64,000 bases of DNA from Ascaris suum. Its lineage: Eukaryota > Nematoda > Chromadorea > Rhabditida > Ascarididae. Location of the stretch: NCBI GenBank assembly GCA_013433145.1, contig CM024169.1, forward strand, positions 4,526,001-4,590,000. Direction: 5' to 3'. The position numbers and the translations under genes were made by a program. Each line of letters starts with the position of its first letter. Within the stretch, counting starts at the first letter, position 1. Under the pieces are notes generated by a model, which was not told the DNA's origin, searched no databases, and worked only from the letters and a program-made list of their open reading frames with translations. Shown here one piece after another: positions 40,001 through 51,974 of this stretch.

Positions 40001-43000
40001 GCACCCCTACCAGATGTGATAACTTCATTCCATATAATGAATGCAGCCGCTGTCTAAATTGCAGCTTGATTCACTCTTCAAAACGAAAATTAAAATTCAG
40101 CCGACAGGTCGATATACAGTGACTCGAGGTGAGGCCTCTGCATAGAATTTTGCAAATGTGTTGCAGCAGCTCGCTAATTGTGAAGCATTATAGCCACTAA
40201 CAATGCTCTCGTCGGTACATTGGTAGTTTGACGTGCCCACCAACTATATAGGCTAGCAAAGTATGAGTGCTACATTCAGGTAAGTTACACATTTTAGTTC
40301 CATGCTGCAAACGGTGTCGTTGTCACCATTCTCATGCGTACTTGTTGATACAGTGAGTAGACAAGCTAACGAACGAGTGCAGACTGACACGTCGAGCACT
40401 GAGATTACAACCAACCGCTCACTTCTCTACGGTTTTTCAAATGACTAGAAGGCACTTACATATTATCCCCGCCCTCAAAAGATGACGGCGGCGGATTTAG
40501 CGGAAATATTCCGCATAAATAAAAAAATATTTCCGAGGACTGTAGTACAGTTAGAATCAAATGGGCAGTTGCTACAAAGATTAAGAAATTCTTCGCTCCA
40601 CAAGCCTTTCAAAACATTCGGTTTGTGAACCACTCCTTGCCGCCTTAGACCAATGATTATTTCTGCTTAAAGTCAATAGCTAATATAGCAACGAAGCAAT
40701 AATATTTACTAGCTAATAGCAAACATATGAGCAATCGAAAGGAACGGCAGTATTGACGTTAATCTTCCTTGATGTTCCAAGCAATTCATTCAGCTTATTT
40801 CACGGGTTCGGCTTCAATGATCACGGCGCTCTTGCTGCCTGCGCAAACGGCACCCCTCACGTCTCACTGCACATCGTTTACTTGAAAGTGCAAAAGTCAC
40901 AAAGCGCGTGCGTTCATTTCGAAATACTATTTCCGCTTGAACGGAAGAAACGATGCACTTGAACTCGCACTAAAGTCTACTTTTGTTGGTTCGCTGAAAT
41001 TGTTAGATGAGGTCGGTTAGAGGAAGAAGTTGCATGTGGAGATCCTGCGTGGAGCAAAGGAAGTTTTTGGACTAATGGTATGTGGATGGAATTTGTGTAG
41101 GAGGTCACAGAGTACGTAGTAGAGATATCTTTATTGCCTAACTCATCTGCTGCTCACCCAATTGCTTCATAGTGCGCGATTGAGGTGGTTGAAAAAGCTG
41201 AAATTAAAATACATTCTGACTTATCAATGCCATTAATAATGTGCCTTTCTCATGCAATTTTTGTGCCAAATCACATAAGAATACTTGTGTCTCGCAAGAA
41301 GTAAAATTTTTTCAACAAAGCAAGCTGGCTTTTAGCATCGTTGCTCACCGCCGACCCGATTTTCATTTCTATGCATTTGATAGCTCATGCTCGTTCACAA
41401 TGATTTCCTTATTCTTTTCTTGTGAGTCTAGATTTCCTTCCGATATATGGAAATTACTAGAAAGCTTGGATATATTGATGGAAATGCGTAAAATTCTGTG
41501 GCTTAATCAATGGAGGTACCTGAGGTGACACACATCCGTGCAGGCTGCGGATATTGGCATAGGTACCACGAATTCAACCCTATCCACTGTTGAAAAAGCC
41601 ACCTAAACTATTATTTCCCGTAATAGCGATATGCCAGGAGGCAAATGTTAGAGGCTGTGTAAACGGCCATCACTCCTCTCACTATCGGTTTGTCAATGGA
41701 TCACAAATGTTCCAAAATACGTAGGAATATAGTTGATACTTAATAATATAAAACAGCATAAATTCTGCTATCGAAGTTCAGCAATCTTTCAGGATATGAG
41801 CTAAAAATGACAGAAATTTTGTTAGAGGAGGTTTATTGGTAGAGAGAATGGAATGTACGATAAGCAAGATATGCAAAATACTTCAATAATGGATTTAAGA
41901 TAAGCCGCATAATCCGATGATTAACGCTGGCGCAATTCTGGTAGCATCATTGCTCAAAAGGAAGTGTTCACTATCGGACAGATTCGATTTTGCGCTGCAG
42001 CAGTTGAAGAAATTCGCATGCGGGGGATTCGTTGGTTTCAACAACGCAGTGTTCCTATCCGAAAGGGAAACGGCAGACCGTAATTACGCGCTCTCTTATT
42101 ACATGAGGGAGCACAAATGTTTCCCAGCCAATACTAGCATACAGGTGGGTGTAAAAGTATATCTTTAAAGTGGCTTACTGCGGTTGTTGCTGAGTATATT
42201 GTGTCTTCTGTTGCCACAGGTTTCCTGCATTTTTAATGAGAGCGGCGAAACAGTCGACAGGAGCAGCAGTCCATCGGTCTAGACTGTGATCGGCATTTGC
42301 TGTTGGTATGGTGATGTGGCACTTGGCAATATCGACATGATGAGAAACCTTTGTGCTACATGGCGATGAAATAAGGAAAGCTTTTTTGGTTGACAGAGGG
42401 GGTTATGCCGATACAGCAAATATCCGAGTATCGAATCAAAGGAGCGTCTTTATCACCCTCGATTTCGTTTTCGTAAACACCAGGTCTTTCTAAGTGAGCG
42501 CCGAATGCAAAGGAACCGAATTGGACAAGAACGATCAAATAATTTTTTTTATTTGAAGGAGGTTAGGGAGTATGGGAAATGAATACATTCGTGACGTGCA
42601 ATACAAACCATTTAAATGATGGTGCTTCATCAATAATTCCCAAAATGTGCAAGAACTCGAAAAAATCGCCATGAAGAGATCTTTTAGAGCCTAAAATGTC
42701 CATTGCACCTTTCATATCGAAAAAAAAAGAATTGTGTCAATGGCATGAGGGATTTCGCAGTGGCGACAACGCTTTTTAATAAGTGTGGATAGGAAAGCCT
42801 CAAAAATGAGGGACTCACTCTCGCTTGTCTTGTATTCAGCGCTAAACAAAGATGAGACCTCATTAGAGGGAAGTGTTTATATGGACTCTTATGACGAAAC
42901 GATGCGGCTCCTGAAAATCCGCTTAGAATTCCTTTTAAATTGTTGCATATAAAACGTTGAAGAAATTGATATTGATGGAAAATCAGCATAAATGCGGCAA

Positions 43001-46000
43001 TGAGAGGATAAGTGAATTGATGTGCTTACTTAGGAAATCGCGAGCGAGCATTAAATCAATCGAGCATAAAACGTATTCTTCGACGAGATAATGAATGCTT
43101 CCACGTTTCGTCACATAGTGCGAGTCCTTAACAGTTTAAAAAATTGTCTTGGGTTGAAGTATTCGACATCCGATTTCTTTCTGGAAGGTCCTCGAGGCTG
43201 TGAGGTTGTTGTGAGGATATGGAAAGAAATCGGGCATGAGCTCAATAAGCTGCCACGACATGCCGTTCACGCAATTCCTCTGGTCGGATCAGTAGATTGT
43301 ACAGCATTCAAAAGGACCAACACTATGTCTATTGACGTCAGTCCGTCTTCTGTTCTGTTTCGCCCTTTACTCAATGAAATTGAACCTGCTCGTGCAAATT
43401 GCCCCTATTTATTTTCTTCGAAAGTGAGCGGAAAAACAAAGAAATTTCATGCATAATCCTGTGCAGCATGTTGTAGAAAGTAAGTAGTGTCAGTTGGCTT
43501 CAACGATTAACGACTTTGGACAACCAAGTGGACGGACACACTTTCTTGGAAAAATTTGCAAAAGACGCACGAGAAGGGTAAACACCGGCGATGACAACTT
43601 CGATTGCCGTAATGCGACCGATGCCTTGGGTAGGAAAACCATGACAGATGCTTTTTACCCTATCGCAAGGTGGGTCGAAGAAGTGCTGGGATCGCTGCCA
43701 GATTTTACAGTTAGCGCTCCGAGCATGAACATCTCGAAAGCATGCACTGCAGCGCTGCAACGCTAGACAAGAAGTGCTTCTGACTCCGAAATGAAACTGA
43801 AAAGTGATTTTCACCAATGAAGCGCAGAGTACGAGGTACCAAGAGGGGTATTTCTTTACAAGGAAATCATGAGGTGCGAAAGATTTGGTCCCATTGCTAC
43901 GTTAATCAGAGGTGCTTATGTCGTCGTCAAATTTCATGAATTTTGTGGTCGGAGGAACAATCGTCAGAAATGCTTCATGACCTCATCGCAAGGCCGACCT
44001 TAAAAGTTCATTAATGGTCACCAAATTTCAACTTGGAGTTTTCAAGCGTACGAGTGCCGAAAATGTTGTTATTATTCAAAAGGAAGTTGAAACTTCCGAC
44101 TTTGCTGGCAGTGTCGACATATACTCGAGAGAGTAATTTCGCGTCATTTTTCTTTTGCATCAAGAAGTCAGTGCCGCTCGTGATTCGAGCACTTTCAGGT
44201 GAGTATCGCTGCATAAAGTGGGCCTCAGCAGCAATAATAATTTCTGCTTCAGAGATATCAGAGTGCTACACCTGCTCATCACTAACCGAACGACCAACTA
44301 TATCATTGGAAGCTTATTTTGCACACTATTTAAGGAATTAGGGATGCTTTTACAACGGCAAATTATAATGGTTTGTCAAATCATATCATCCGATTATTGC
44401 GACGAAATGAGAGTCGAGAATAGTAATGAAAGGAGTTGGGACTTCCTTTGGAAGTATTTCACACTGTGCCGTACTTTCGTTTCCTGCAAAGTGTAGCGTG
44501 TTAGGTGACGGAGAGCAAAAATCCGATTGAAACGTTGTTGTTGCAATACCATCAACTATTTAGACAGATAACTATCTGCTAACCGTAACGATTTGGTCCG
44601 ATCCACACAACGAAAGCCACTAAGCGCAATATGTTCAGGATACACTCGACTTGTATTTTCAACTGTGTTCAATCGAGACAAACGCAGACACATTGGCGGT
44701 GATGGCTGCAACACTAGCCAATGGCGGTGTATCACCGTTAAGCGAGCAGAGAGTGGTTTGCAACCGAGCTGTTCGAGATACCCTTTCGTTGATGTATTCG
44801 TGTGGTATGTACGACTACTCGGGGCAATTCGCATTCACGGTAATGCAGATTAAGAACAAACTTCTTAATGCAACCAAACTGCTTCAGCATTTCTGCTTTC
44901 GCTGAATGGTTTCATCTCAGAAGAAGCACTGATTTTTTTAGTAACTCGTCCTTTCTGTTCCTCTTTTCATCACAGCATTAGCTGTGGTATGGACACTTTC
45001 CAAGTATCCATTTTTCATTCGAAAATACGTGCAACGCATAACTTTAAAAGGTACTATGGCTTGCACAGGAAGTCTGGTACCTCCATTTCCTGAATGTGAT
45101 ATATACGTACATACCTTCCTCCGCCTCCGGCAGCATACATCCACTCCGTCTTCCCTCACTCTAGAGTGATCGTACTGAAATATGCTTAGACAATTCGCTA
45201 TGCCCAAACTATGTCTCAATAAAGACCTCCGAGCATTGCGATTTAGGATTAGCTGTCGCAGCACGCTTCCAACCCCTCATTAAACCTTGTCGATTTCCCT
45301 ACAGTTGATGTTCTGAAGTGCGTTGCATGGCCATTTGGAATGAAGCTTTAGGTAGGTTTGCCGGCGAAAAGCGGTGTTTCCGGCGATATGATAATCGTCG
45401 TTCCGAACGTGATGGGCATCTGCATCTATTCGCCAGCACTCGATCCTCTTGGCAACACAGTGCGCGGTGTGAAGTTTGCCGAGCAACTGGTCGAGAAGTT
45501 CAATTTTCATAACTATGACAGCCTCGTGAGTCAATATCTCTTTCTTTTTTCACATTTCTTTCGAGTGTTCATTAATCTAATTGTGCCTTACTTTAATAAA
45601 TATTATAAATGAGATGGAGTGTAAACGAGCTAAGATGAAGTTTTAAAAAATTACTATTGTATATAAAGGAGAAAGCACATAGGTTTTCGACTCCTTACAG
45701 GTAAATAAGGAAGTTTAACAAAGTCCTATGGGCTCTTCCCACAGTCATGAGAGTGCTCATTTTGTAGTCTACTTTAGCAGATGTCTATAAGATAATATCA
45801 CATGTTACCTCTTATATCCATGCTATCATCAAAACGTCCACACTGCTTATGCCTGTTGCATGTGATTGAAGTTCTATTTAGAAAAAGCGAATAAAAGCAT
45901 GCTAAAGTGCCTATTGCTCATTCACGCAACCTATTCGCTTCTTATGCGCTTTCATGTAGTTCCACAAAAACGTATTATGACAACGTGTTTGTGTGTAGCA

Positions 46001-49000
46001 TGTGTCTGTGCCTTTTATGATGATGACGTCATGGAATAGCTAATTTAGCCTATGTCATACAGTGACCTTTCGAACTAAATTTCGTTCTCAGTGATCGCCC
46101 TTTGTGCAAAATGCTAACATTTTAAATTAATAGGAAATTCTCATGTGCAAAAACTTCGTCATATTATCGGTCCGACCGGTCGCACAGAGAAGCGAACACT
46201 TGCCATTATTTCATTTTTTCGAATACCTAGGCAAATAATTGATATAACCGGTCGAAGAGGAAAAAACGTATAAAACCTATAACATTATAGCCTTTGGCAC
46301 GATTTCCACAACTACGTGTACTTCTATAACCCAAATAATAGCGAAATCTCCGTTAAAGTAATCAGTAAAGGGGGAAGATGTTTGGTAATCGGATGTCGCA
46401 ATCAACGTAACACAGAGGAGGAGTAAGAAAGAGATCCAGGCTAAACATCACGTTGTCAGGTTTATTCTGAAACACATAAAATTGATCCGAGAAAGACCGT
46501 ACGAGAAGCCCGCCACGAATCCATATCCAATATGATGTATGCAGCAAGAGCTGGCGATATCTCAGCAATTCAAAGGTAACTTTCTGTTTGTGCGATCATT
46601 TCTGTATACGTACGTTACACACCTATTTACTTAAGGTATGCGTCAGCACGTCTATATATTTAATTAGCGTTGGCAATAGCGGTTGTTATCCCACCAAATG
46701 TGGCATTTGTGTGCTCCCTGTTAAATCGAATCACTCATCGTAAATTCTGTCTGAATTCGTTTCTGTGTTTGATCGCATTTTTCTTAGCTAAGAGCTCATC
46801 TAGTCAGCAGGTCACTCAGTGAACATTAGAACGTATGCTCCCATATTTTCTTCAGCGGAACACCTTATTACTTCAAAGCTAGAAGATTCTTGCCACCCTT
46901 GCAGAGCGTTTTGCAAAGATTTCCATCAACGTTATATGAGGCATCTCTTCCCTGCCTTCCCAAACGAATTTGCGTTCTTTCCTTCGCATGTCGGTTTGTC
47001 TTCTATCGTCAAAGCGATTCGTCCTCCTCGCAAATCTATAACCATCTCTACGCGCTCCATTTCAACATAGGGCTGAAAACATGGGCAAGTAACGAAAATT
47101 CGTTGTCATCAAGTCATAGTGGCATTTTTTTCATTGTTGCACATGCTGAGAACACAAACCAATCTTGCAATACGCAGTCAACTCCATATTACAAATCTGC
47201 ATGTGGAGTTAGCTCGGAGTCAACATTTGTATATTTGGTGAAATTGAGTAAATGCTAGTTAGTTAATTGACAGTCAGTGGTCACCACCAACAAAAATGTC
47301 AGAATACGGCATTTAAAGTCGGAAAGCAGCATATTGATGCAATCATTTCTGTCTAATGCTTGAGAGAGCGCAGTTGTTGAATAACGATGACGATGACCTT
47401 ATTTCAACGGCAGAAAGGGTGGAATAGAATTCGAACCGTGCCGCTTGAGAATGGCATGGACTCGAGCTGTACCGCTTGGGAGTGGAGCAAACTCGAGATA
47501 CACCCATGTTTTCTGTCGTAACTCACCGCACCGTTGACAATCAGAATGCTCTAATGAAATGCCGTTGGTGTGTCTGAAATGGTGTGGGTAACATTAGGTG
47601 TGGGTATACTTAGCCACGAGCGCACGCGCACAGGAGAGACGGAGAGAGACTGCGCGCGTCCTCGGGGAGCAGCGCGGTAGTGGTCACTCGGCAATAAAAA
47701 TGTCGCAGTAAATATGAAAATATGCCGTAAGGAAACAAAATTCTAAAGACGAGTTTCAAAATATTTTAAAGAGCATTGAATGCTCTATCAGAATCGTTAA
47801 TAAGCTGAGACAAAAACAAGAACTTTTCTATAAGATCAATTTCTTATGTGACGCGCAATTGACATAATTTGCAGACTCGAAGTACATGCGTTACAGAGAT
47901 TGACCTATGTTGACACTGCTGACATATGCGAGCGATTTAAGAAAGCAATCGCTCGACGAATTACCGAAACCCCATCACTGACCCGAAGTGGCAACAGATG
48001 TCGTTTCTCAACAAGATCGTCGGTCTCTTCTAGAGATGTGAAGCAAACATCTGAAATCTCAGATATGATAGGGATCATGGCGAAAAGACGTTATATAAGT
48101 AGCGCAAGTTTTTTGTTGCTTTAATTACGAGCACTTAACAAGTGATCCTCTCTTTGTCTTGAAACATCGCGAGTTTGGTGCTACTTCAGTTGATAGCTTG
48201 TTGTGGAAGAAATCAGAGATGTGCTGTTTATGTTTGACGAGATGGCGAGGAAAAGGATGCAAGGAATATGGCCTATCGAGCCAGATGTAGCTATTTTTTC
48301 GAAGTATCCTCGTCAGCCGGAACAGGTGCAAGACAAGGGGACATTTGTTCCTCGACATCCTTATCAACTCTCGAAGGACTCTTGAGAAATATGGAGACTG
48401 CAGATGATTTCAATGTATTCAACAAATAACTCCAAATGCTTCTCTTTGCGGACGAAATGGTACTAATTACCGATGACCCCAAAAAACTTGCAGTATTCAC
48501 TGAACGAGCTCAACAAGAATGCCAAGAAAATTGGGCTCAGCATTTGCAAATGCAAAACGAAGTGGATGAAAAATGCGTTCTGTCGTTAGTTTCACTTGAA
48601 GCTCGATAATGAAAATATCGAACTTGTGGAGCCGTTTGTACACTTAGGATAGACTTGCAAATGAGCGGCGATTTGGGTCAGGAATTAAGCAGATGAAAAA
48701 GAGCGCATTGGCTAATATTCACCAAGCTCAACGATGTCTATTGCGACGCAATGATAAAAATGTCCGTAAAGGGAGAACTCTTCACTTCGATGGCCATCCC
48801 TGTTCTTCTGTGAGGGGCGAAACGTGGAATACCACACTCGCTTAAGAAAACAACTAGCAGCGACCCAGCGAGCAATGGAAAGGCGAATGGAAAGTATCAA
48901 CAAACTGCAACACACCACAAACGAAGAGTTGCGTTCTGGATCCGCATTGAAGGATATCGCTGAAGAAATGTACAAATGAAAACTAGGGTGGGCTGGTCAC

Positions 49001-51974
49001 GTAGCCAGGTTAAATGACTATAGATGGACTAAGTAAATCTTCTAGCGGTAACCAAGAGACGTAAAACGATCACGCTGCAGGCCGCAACAAAGGGGAAGAC
49101 CCACTGAGGCTTGGATGCGGAGGGCTCAGGATCGCTATAGATGGAAGAGTTGCCAGCTGCATCGATGGGGGGAACGATGAAATCGACGAAATCATGGCTG
49201 TTTAAAGTATTCAAAGTAAAGTAGCCTTGTCAGACTCCATCAGTCGCAGTGCACATATGGATGTCAAAGTCGAAGCATAGCGCTGCAGCCATTGAGTCAA
49301 TGTCGGCTCCCCAACGCAGAGTATCAACAGTGTTCAGCGCTGTGTCCCGTTTCCATTACAGCACTTCGCCTACACTGAATGGATATGAACATCTCTGATA
49401 TCTGCTCACATTCGTTTATGACTTGAACTCTCATTTTAAAGCATTGTCTAGGGATTCCTCTGAAGGAGTGAATTGTTTTGTAACATTCAAAGCGATAACT
49501 GTCCAAAGCTCAGTCTTGTGCGATATGTGAAGGTGATGAGAATCGATCGGATATCTGGGTGATGATGCCCCGTTCCCCTGATGCAACAGCGAGTGCTCTG
49601 AAAGGTCGAAATGAATCGCTTGCTATCTAATGCTGACGCCACATTCCACTGCTAGGAGCCTTTCTTGTGCGAAATAAGCATGCTTGGAGCAACCCTTAAC
49701 GTCCTAACGGCACTGTGCAAAAATACGCTGCCCACTGACTTTCTGAAGGTTGAGCACTGCACGCGGCTTATGCCGTTAACAAGCTTCCGATCCGCTTGGG
49801 TCGACTTAACAATAGGTTGCATTGTCGAATGCGCAAACTTTGTTTCGGCAGGCTGTGCCCTTGGAACGCTTCGGATACGAGAAACTGCTTACCATGATGC
49901 TGGGTGTAAAAACAATTGCCATCACCTCTGACTGCATCGTCGCTCATTCTTCTGGTTTCTTTATCGACTTGGAATGAACACGAGTCGGTGGACAGGTAAC
50001 TTGCACGTGAGGCAAGTACTTCCTCTAAACGTTATTCAGCCATTCTAGATTACTGGCTCGAAACGAGTGCTCTTGATAGCCCCATCTTCTTTACGATCTC
50101 CTCCACATCTTACGAATTGGCTTCTTTGGCTAGAGTTAATGACTGCTTACATTGAAGATTTCCTGCTTTGTAGCCACCTGTGGTCGGCTACCATGTAATT
50201 CGCAATTCTTCGAAATGGGAGCATGTCGCCTTCAAGCTGCTTTTTCCCTCACAATCCTGACTTGTCTATGTCGGAGAGCAAGTGCTGCATGCAATCAAAC
50301 TATGTCAGTGCAATTAACTAGACGCTGAAAGCGTCAGTTAGCTTTTTACCATCAAACGAACTTACAATGCCCGTTATCGGTATGCCTATACGGGAAAGAA
50401 ATGAAGCGATGGAAACGTGGAACTGTCGAACTGAAGAGTTCATAACCGATGCATATAACAATCGCACGAAAGAACCATTCATGAAGAGTCACAGGGAGTT
50501 TAATGCAACTTAAGAACGACTGGTCATTCCATTAAACTGCCGAGGGTCATTTCATGAATTCAGTTCACCAATAAGAACACAATGTCACGAATGCACGAGA
50601 ATAACACATAAGATAATGCATAACGCGACAATGAAATTTATGGCAGTTGCACGTCGCATAAGAAATTGATCTTATAGAAAAGTTCTTGTTTTTGTCTCAG
50701 CTTATTAATGATTCTAATAGAGCATTCAATGCTCTTTAAGATGTGCCTGGTCACTCTTCCCAAATCTTGTTCCTTTATACACTTATAGGCCTTGATATGT
50801 CGGTGACCGTGCAATTTTTGTCAACTGCACGTCGCATAAGAAATTGATCTTATAGAAAAGTTCTTGTTTTTGTCTCAGCTTATTAACGATTCTGATACAG
50901 CATTCAATGCTCTTCAATATGTGTTGAAATTCGTCTATATTTTCATATTTACTGCGATATTTTTATTGCTGAGTGACCACTACCGCGCTGCTCCCCGAGA
51001 ACGCGCGCGGTCTCTCTCCGTCTCTCTCGTGCGCGTGCGCTCGTGGCTAGGTGCGTCGACCCCATAAAAAGAACTTCTGTTGCATCATTCACATGAAATC
51101 GTCAACACAGTGCATCAATGTTATGGGCCATAGACCGCTCTACTTTATATTTGCGAAGTTGATTTACTTTCAGCTTAGAAATGCCACTTCTCTAATGTTG
51201 TATTGTTCCAAAGATAATAAATTCGTGCGCGAGTATGAAAGTAGAGAAGAGCTTGTTTGATCGCTATATGGGCACTGTTGTCCACTATACGAACATATGA
51301 TTTGAGGTACATTCTACTTGGCGTGAGCATACATGACAGGGATTATGACGAGCGGACCGTGTTGCATATTGCGGCAGCTGAGGGCAACGACTACGTACTG
51401 AAGTTTTTACTCGACAGATGGAAAGAAAGTCCAGGTTGGCATTTAGCGAACAAAATCGAGGCTGACGGTTACAGAATGGAAGTGCAGACCGGTAGTTACC
51501 GAAGGAATGTTCGAGCTCATACTTCCCGAAGGGTAGTCGAGACTTGTGCTTATAGAAGGAAAGCATATATTGGTCTCGTGACTTGTATGACTTATAAACC
51601 CATAAAACGTTGCAGATCCAGTCGATCGCTATGGGCGAACACCACTTGACGATGCGAAGGAATTCGGTCGTGTGAAGTGTGTGGAACTGCTGGAAAAGAC
51701 GTTATTGCGTGAAGGGATTCCGATCAGCAGTCCAACACGGAAAAAGAACGCTGATACAAATATCGCTTCGCTGAATGCGACTACTCTCAACCCCAAAACT
51801 GGAAGCTTGCTGACCGAAACTGACCATATCAGCTTGGATACTACAACATCACTACCTACATGCACTAATCTGCAATCTACTATTGGGAACTCATCGCTCG
51901 AACACAAACGTTCGTTATCCAGCGACCACAAAAACGCACCCTCATCTGAGAGCAACCTGCCCCTCAATGACTGA
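37023..51974 (+). CDS. glna: Glutaminase, kidney/mitochondrial type with ankyrin repeats
   Basis: Hydrolyses glutamine to glutamate and ammonia, normally in mitochondria. Eleven exons, joined in phase: 37023-37166, 37705-37850, 38791-38920, 39005-39181, 39841-39907, 41900-42144, 44639-44839, 45352-45525, 46460-46575, 51307-51434, 51616-51974; 628 aa (human KGA 669). Residues about 20-135 are the N-terminal helical domain, 141-428 the serine-dependent beta-lactamase-like catalytic domain. Catalytic S181 and K184 (LQSVSKP), N230 (INAGAI), E276 and N283 (SERETADRN), Y309, Y361 and V379 all match human S286, K289, N335, E381, N388, Y414, Y466 and V484 at a constant offset of 105. Residues about 452-545 are ankyrin repeats ([29 protein letters not shown]), then a Ser/Thr-rich tail. 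The start is uncertain: ATG 37023 follows an acceptor-like AGCTCAG, yet the frame is open upstream to 36942 and no mitochondrial presequence is evident, so a 5' exon may be missing. Intron 9 (4.7 kb) carries a mobile-element composite; intron 6 holds two unrecognised ORFs (43091-43456, 43494-43766). Confidence 0.93.
39432..39479. repeat. Tandem repeat, two 24-bp units
   Basis: Two exact head-to-tail copies of a unit beginning CATAACAGCCATAACAGCC and ending TTCTT, itself built from ATAACAGCC. It lies in glutaminase intron 4. The GTCCATCCGTCCGTCCG stretch just upstream (39312-39330) suggests a repeat-rich insertion here. Confidence 0.75.
47434..47494. repeat. Imperfect tandem duplication, units of about 30 bp
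   Basis: Two diverged copies run head to tail. One contains CGAACCGTGCCGCTTGAGAA and the next CGAGCTGTACCGCTTGGGAG; a third start (CGAGATAC) follows. They lie just outside the left arm of the composite element in glutaminase intron 9. Confidence 0.5.
47611..47874. repeat. Left inverted arm of the composite element
   Basis: The outer 60 bp are GC-rich (GCGCACGCGCA, then GAGAGACGGAGAGAGACTGC). The inner part is AT-rich and includes AAGCTGAGACAAAAACAAGA and ATAAGATCAATTTCTTATG. Its reverse complement is found at 50809-51049. The arm is slightly longer than the right one because of an extra segment near 47726-47770. Confidence 0.75.
47876..49213 (+). mobile_element. RTE-type LINE reverse transcriptase relic (degenerate)
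   Basis: Translated pieces on the + strand match non-LTR reverse transcriptase landmarks in the correct order. GARQGDI (48329-48349) is the RT block usually written G-x-RQGD, and FADEMVLIT (about 48446-48472) is the catalytic FADD box with Asp changed to Glu. [14 protein letters not shown] follows, then [13 protein letters not shown] (about 48611-48648). The C-terminal part reads [15 protein letters not shown] (48989-49033) and a tail with [13 protein letters not shown], typical of nematode RTE elements. Stop codons (for example TAA between the two RT boxes) and frame changes interrupt it throughout, and no intact endonuclease is present. It is dead, 5' truncated, and in the same orientation as glutaminase. 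Confidence 0.75.
50640..50745. repeat. Extra partial copy of the inner arm
   Basis: Shares the stretch from GCACGTCGCATAAG through CATTCAATGCTCTT with the right arm (50827-50914), in direct orientation about 180 bp before it. This points to local duplication or a second insertion of the same repeat. Confidence 0.75.
50809..51049. repeat. Right inverted arm of the composite element
   Basis: Reverse complement of the left arm, ending in the GC-rich stretch CTCCCCGAGAACGCGCGCGG and GTGCGCTCGTGGCTA. It lies 257 bp upstream of glutaminase exon 10. Confidence 0.75.

Larger units (their letters stand above)
47611..51049. mobile_element. Composite element with long inverted arms in glutaminase intron 9
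   Basis: A 3.4 kb segment bounded by inverted arms of about 240-260 bp (47611-47874 and 50809-51049) that are near-identical in reverse complement. The outer ends read TAGCCACGAGCGCACGCGCA and, at the right, its inverse with few changes. An extra partial copy of the inner arm (50640-50745) stands beside the right arm in the same orientation. Between the arms are a decayed RTE reverse transcriptase (about 47876-49213) and about 1.4 kb of unassigned DNA. No transposase is visible and I see no convincing target-site duplication. Long arms with a foreign cargo suit a non-autonomous foldback or Mutator-like element, or two separate insertions of one repeat in opposite orientation. The whole is removed by splicing of exon 9 to exon 10. 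Confidence 0.6.

Noticed and set aside
43091..43766. Two + strand ORFs in glutaminase intron 6
   Set aside because: The peptides are not low complexity but match no family I know, and exons 6 and 7 join in phase without them. Possibly remnants of an old insertion, but not supportable as a gene.
47425..47500. TTCGAACC-like motif suggesting a tRNA B-box
   Set aside because: No A-box at the right distance, no acceptor or anticodon stem pairing, and the motif belongs to a local tandem duplication.
47900..48124. ORFs 47900-48124 and 48203-48385 as part of a host gene or a glutaminase exon
   Set aside because: They belong to the decayed RTE relic. Glutaminase exon 9 joins exon 10 in phase without them, and the joined protein matches the ankyrin repeat pattern.
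49665..49931. 88-codon ORF between the RTE relic and the right arm
   Set aside because: No recognisable similarity, and it lies in repeat-derived DNA with no neighbouring splice partners.
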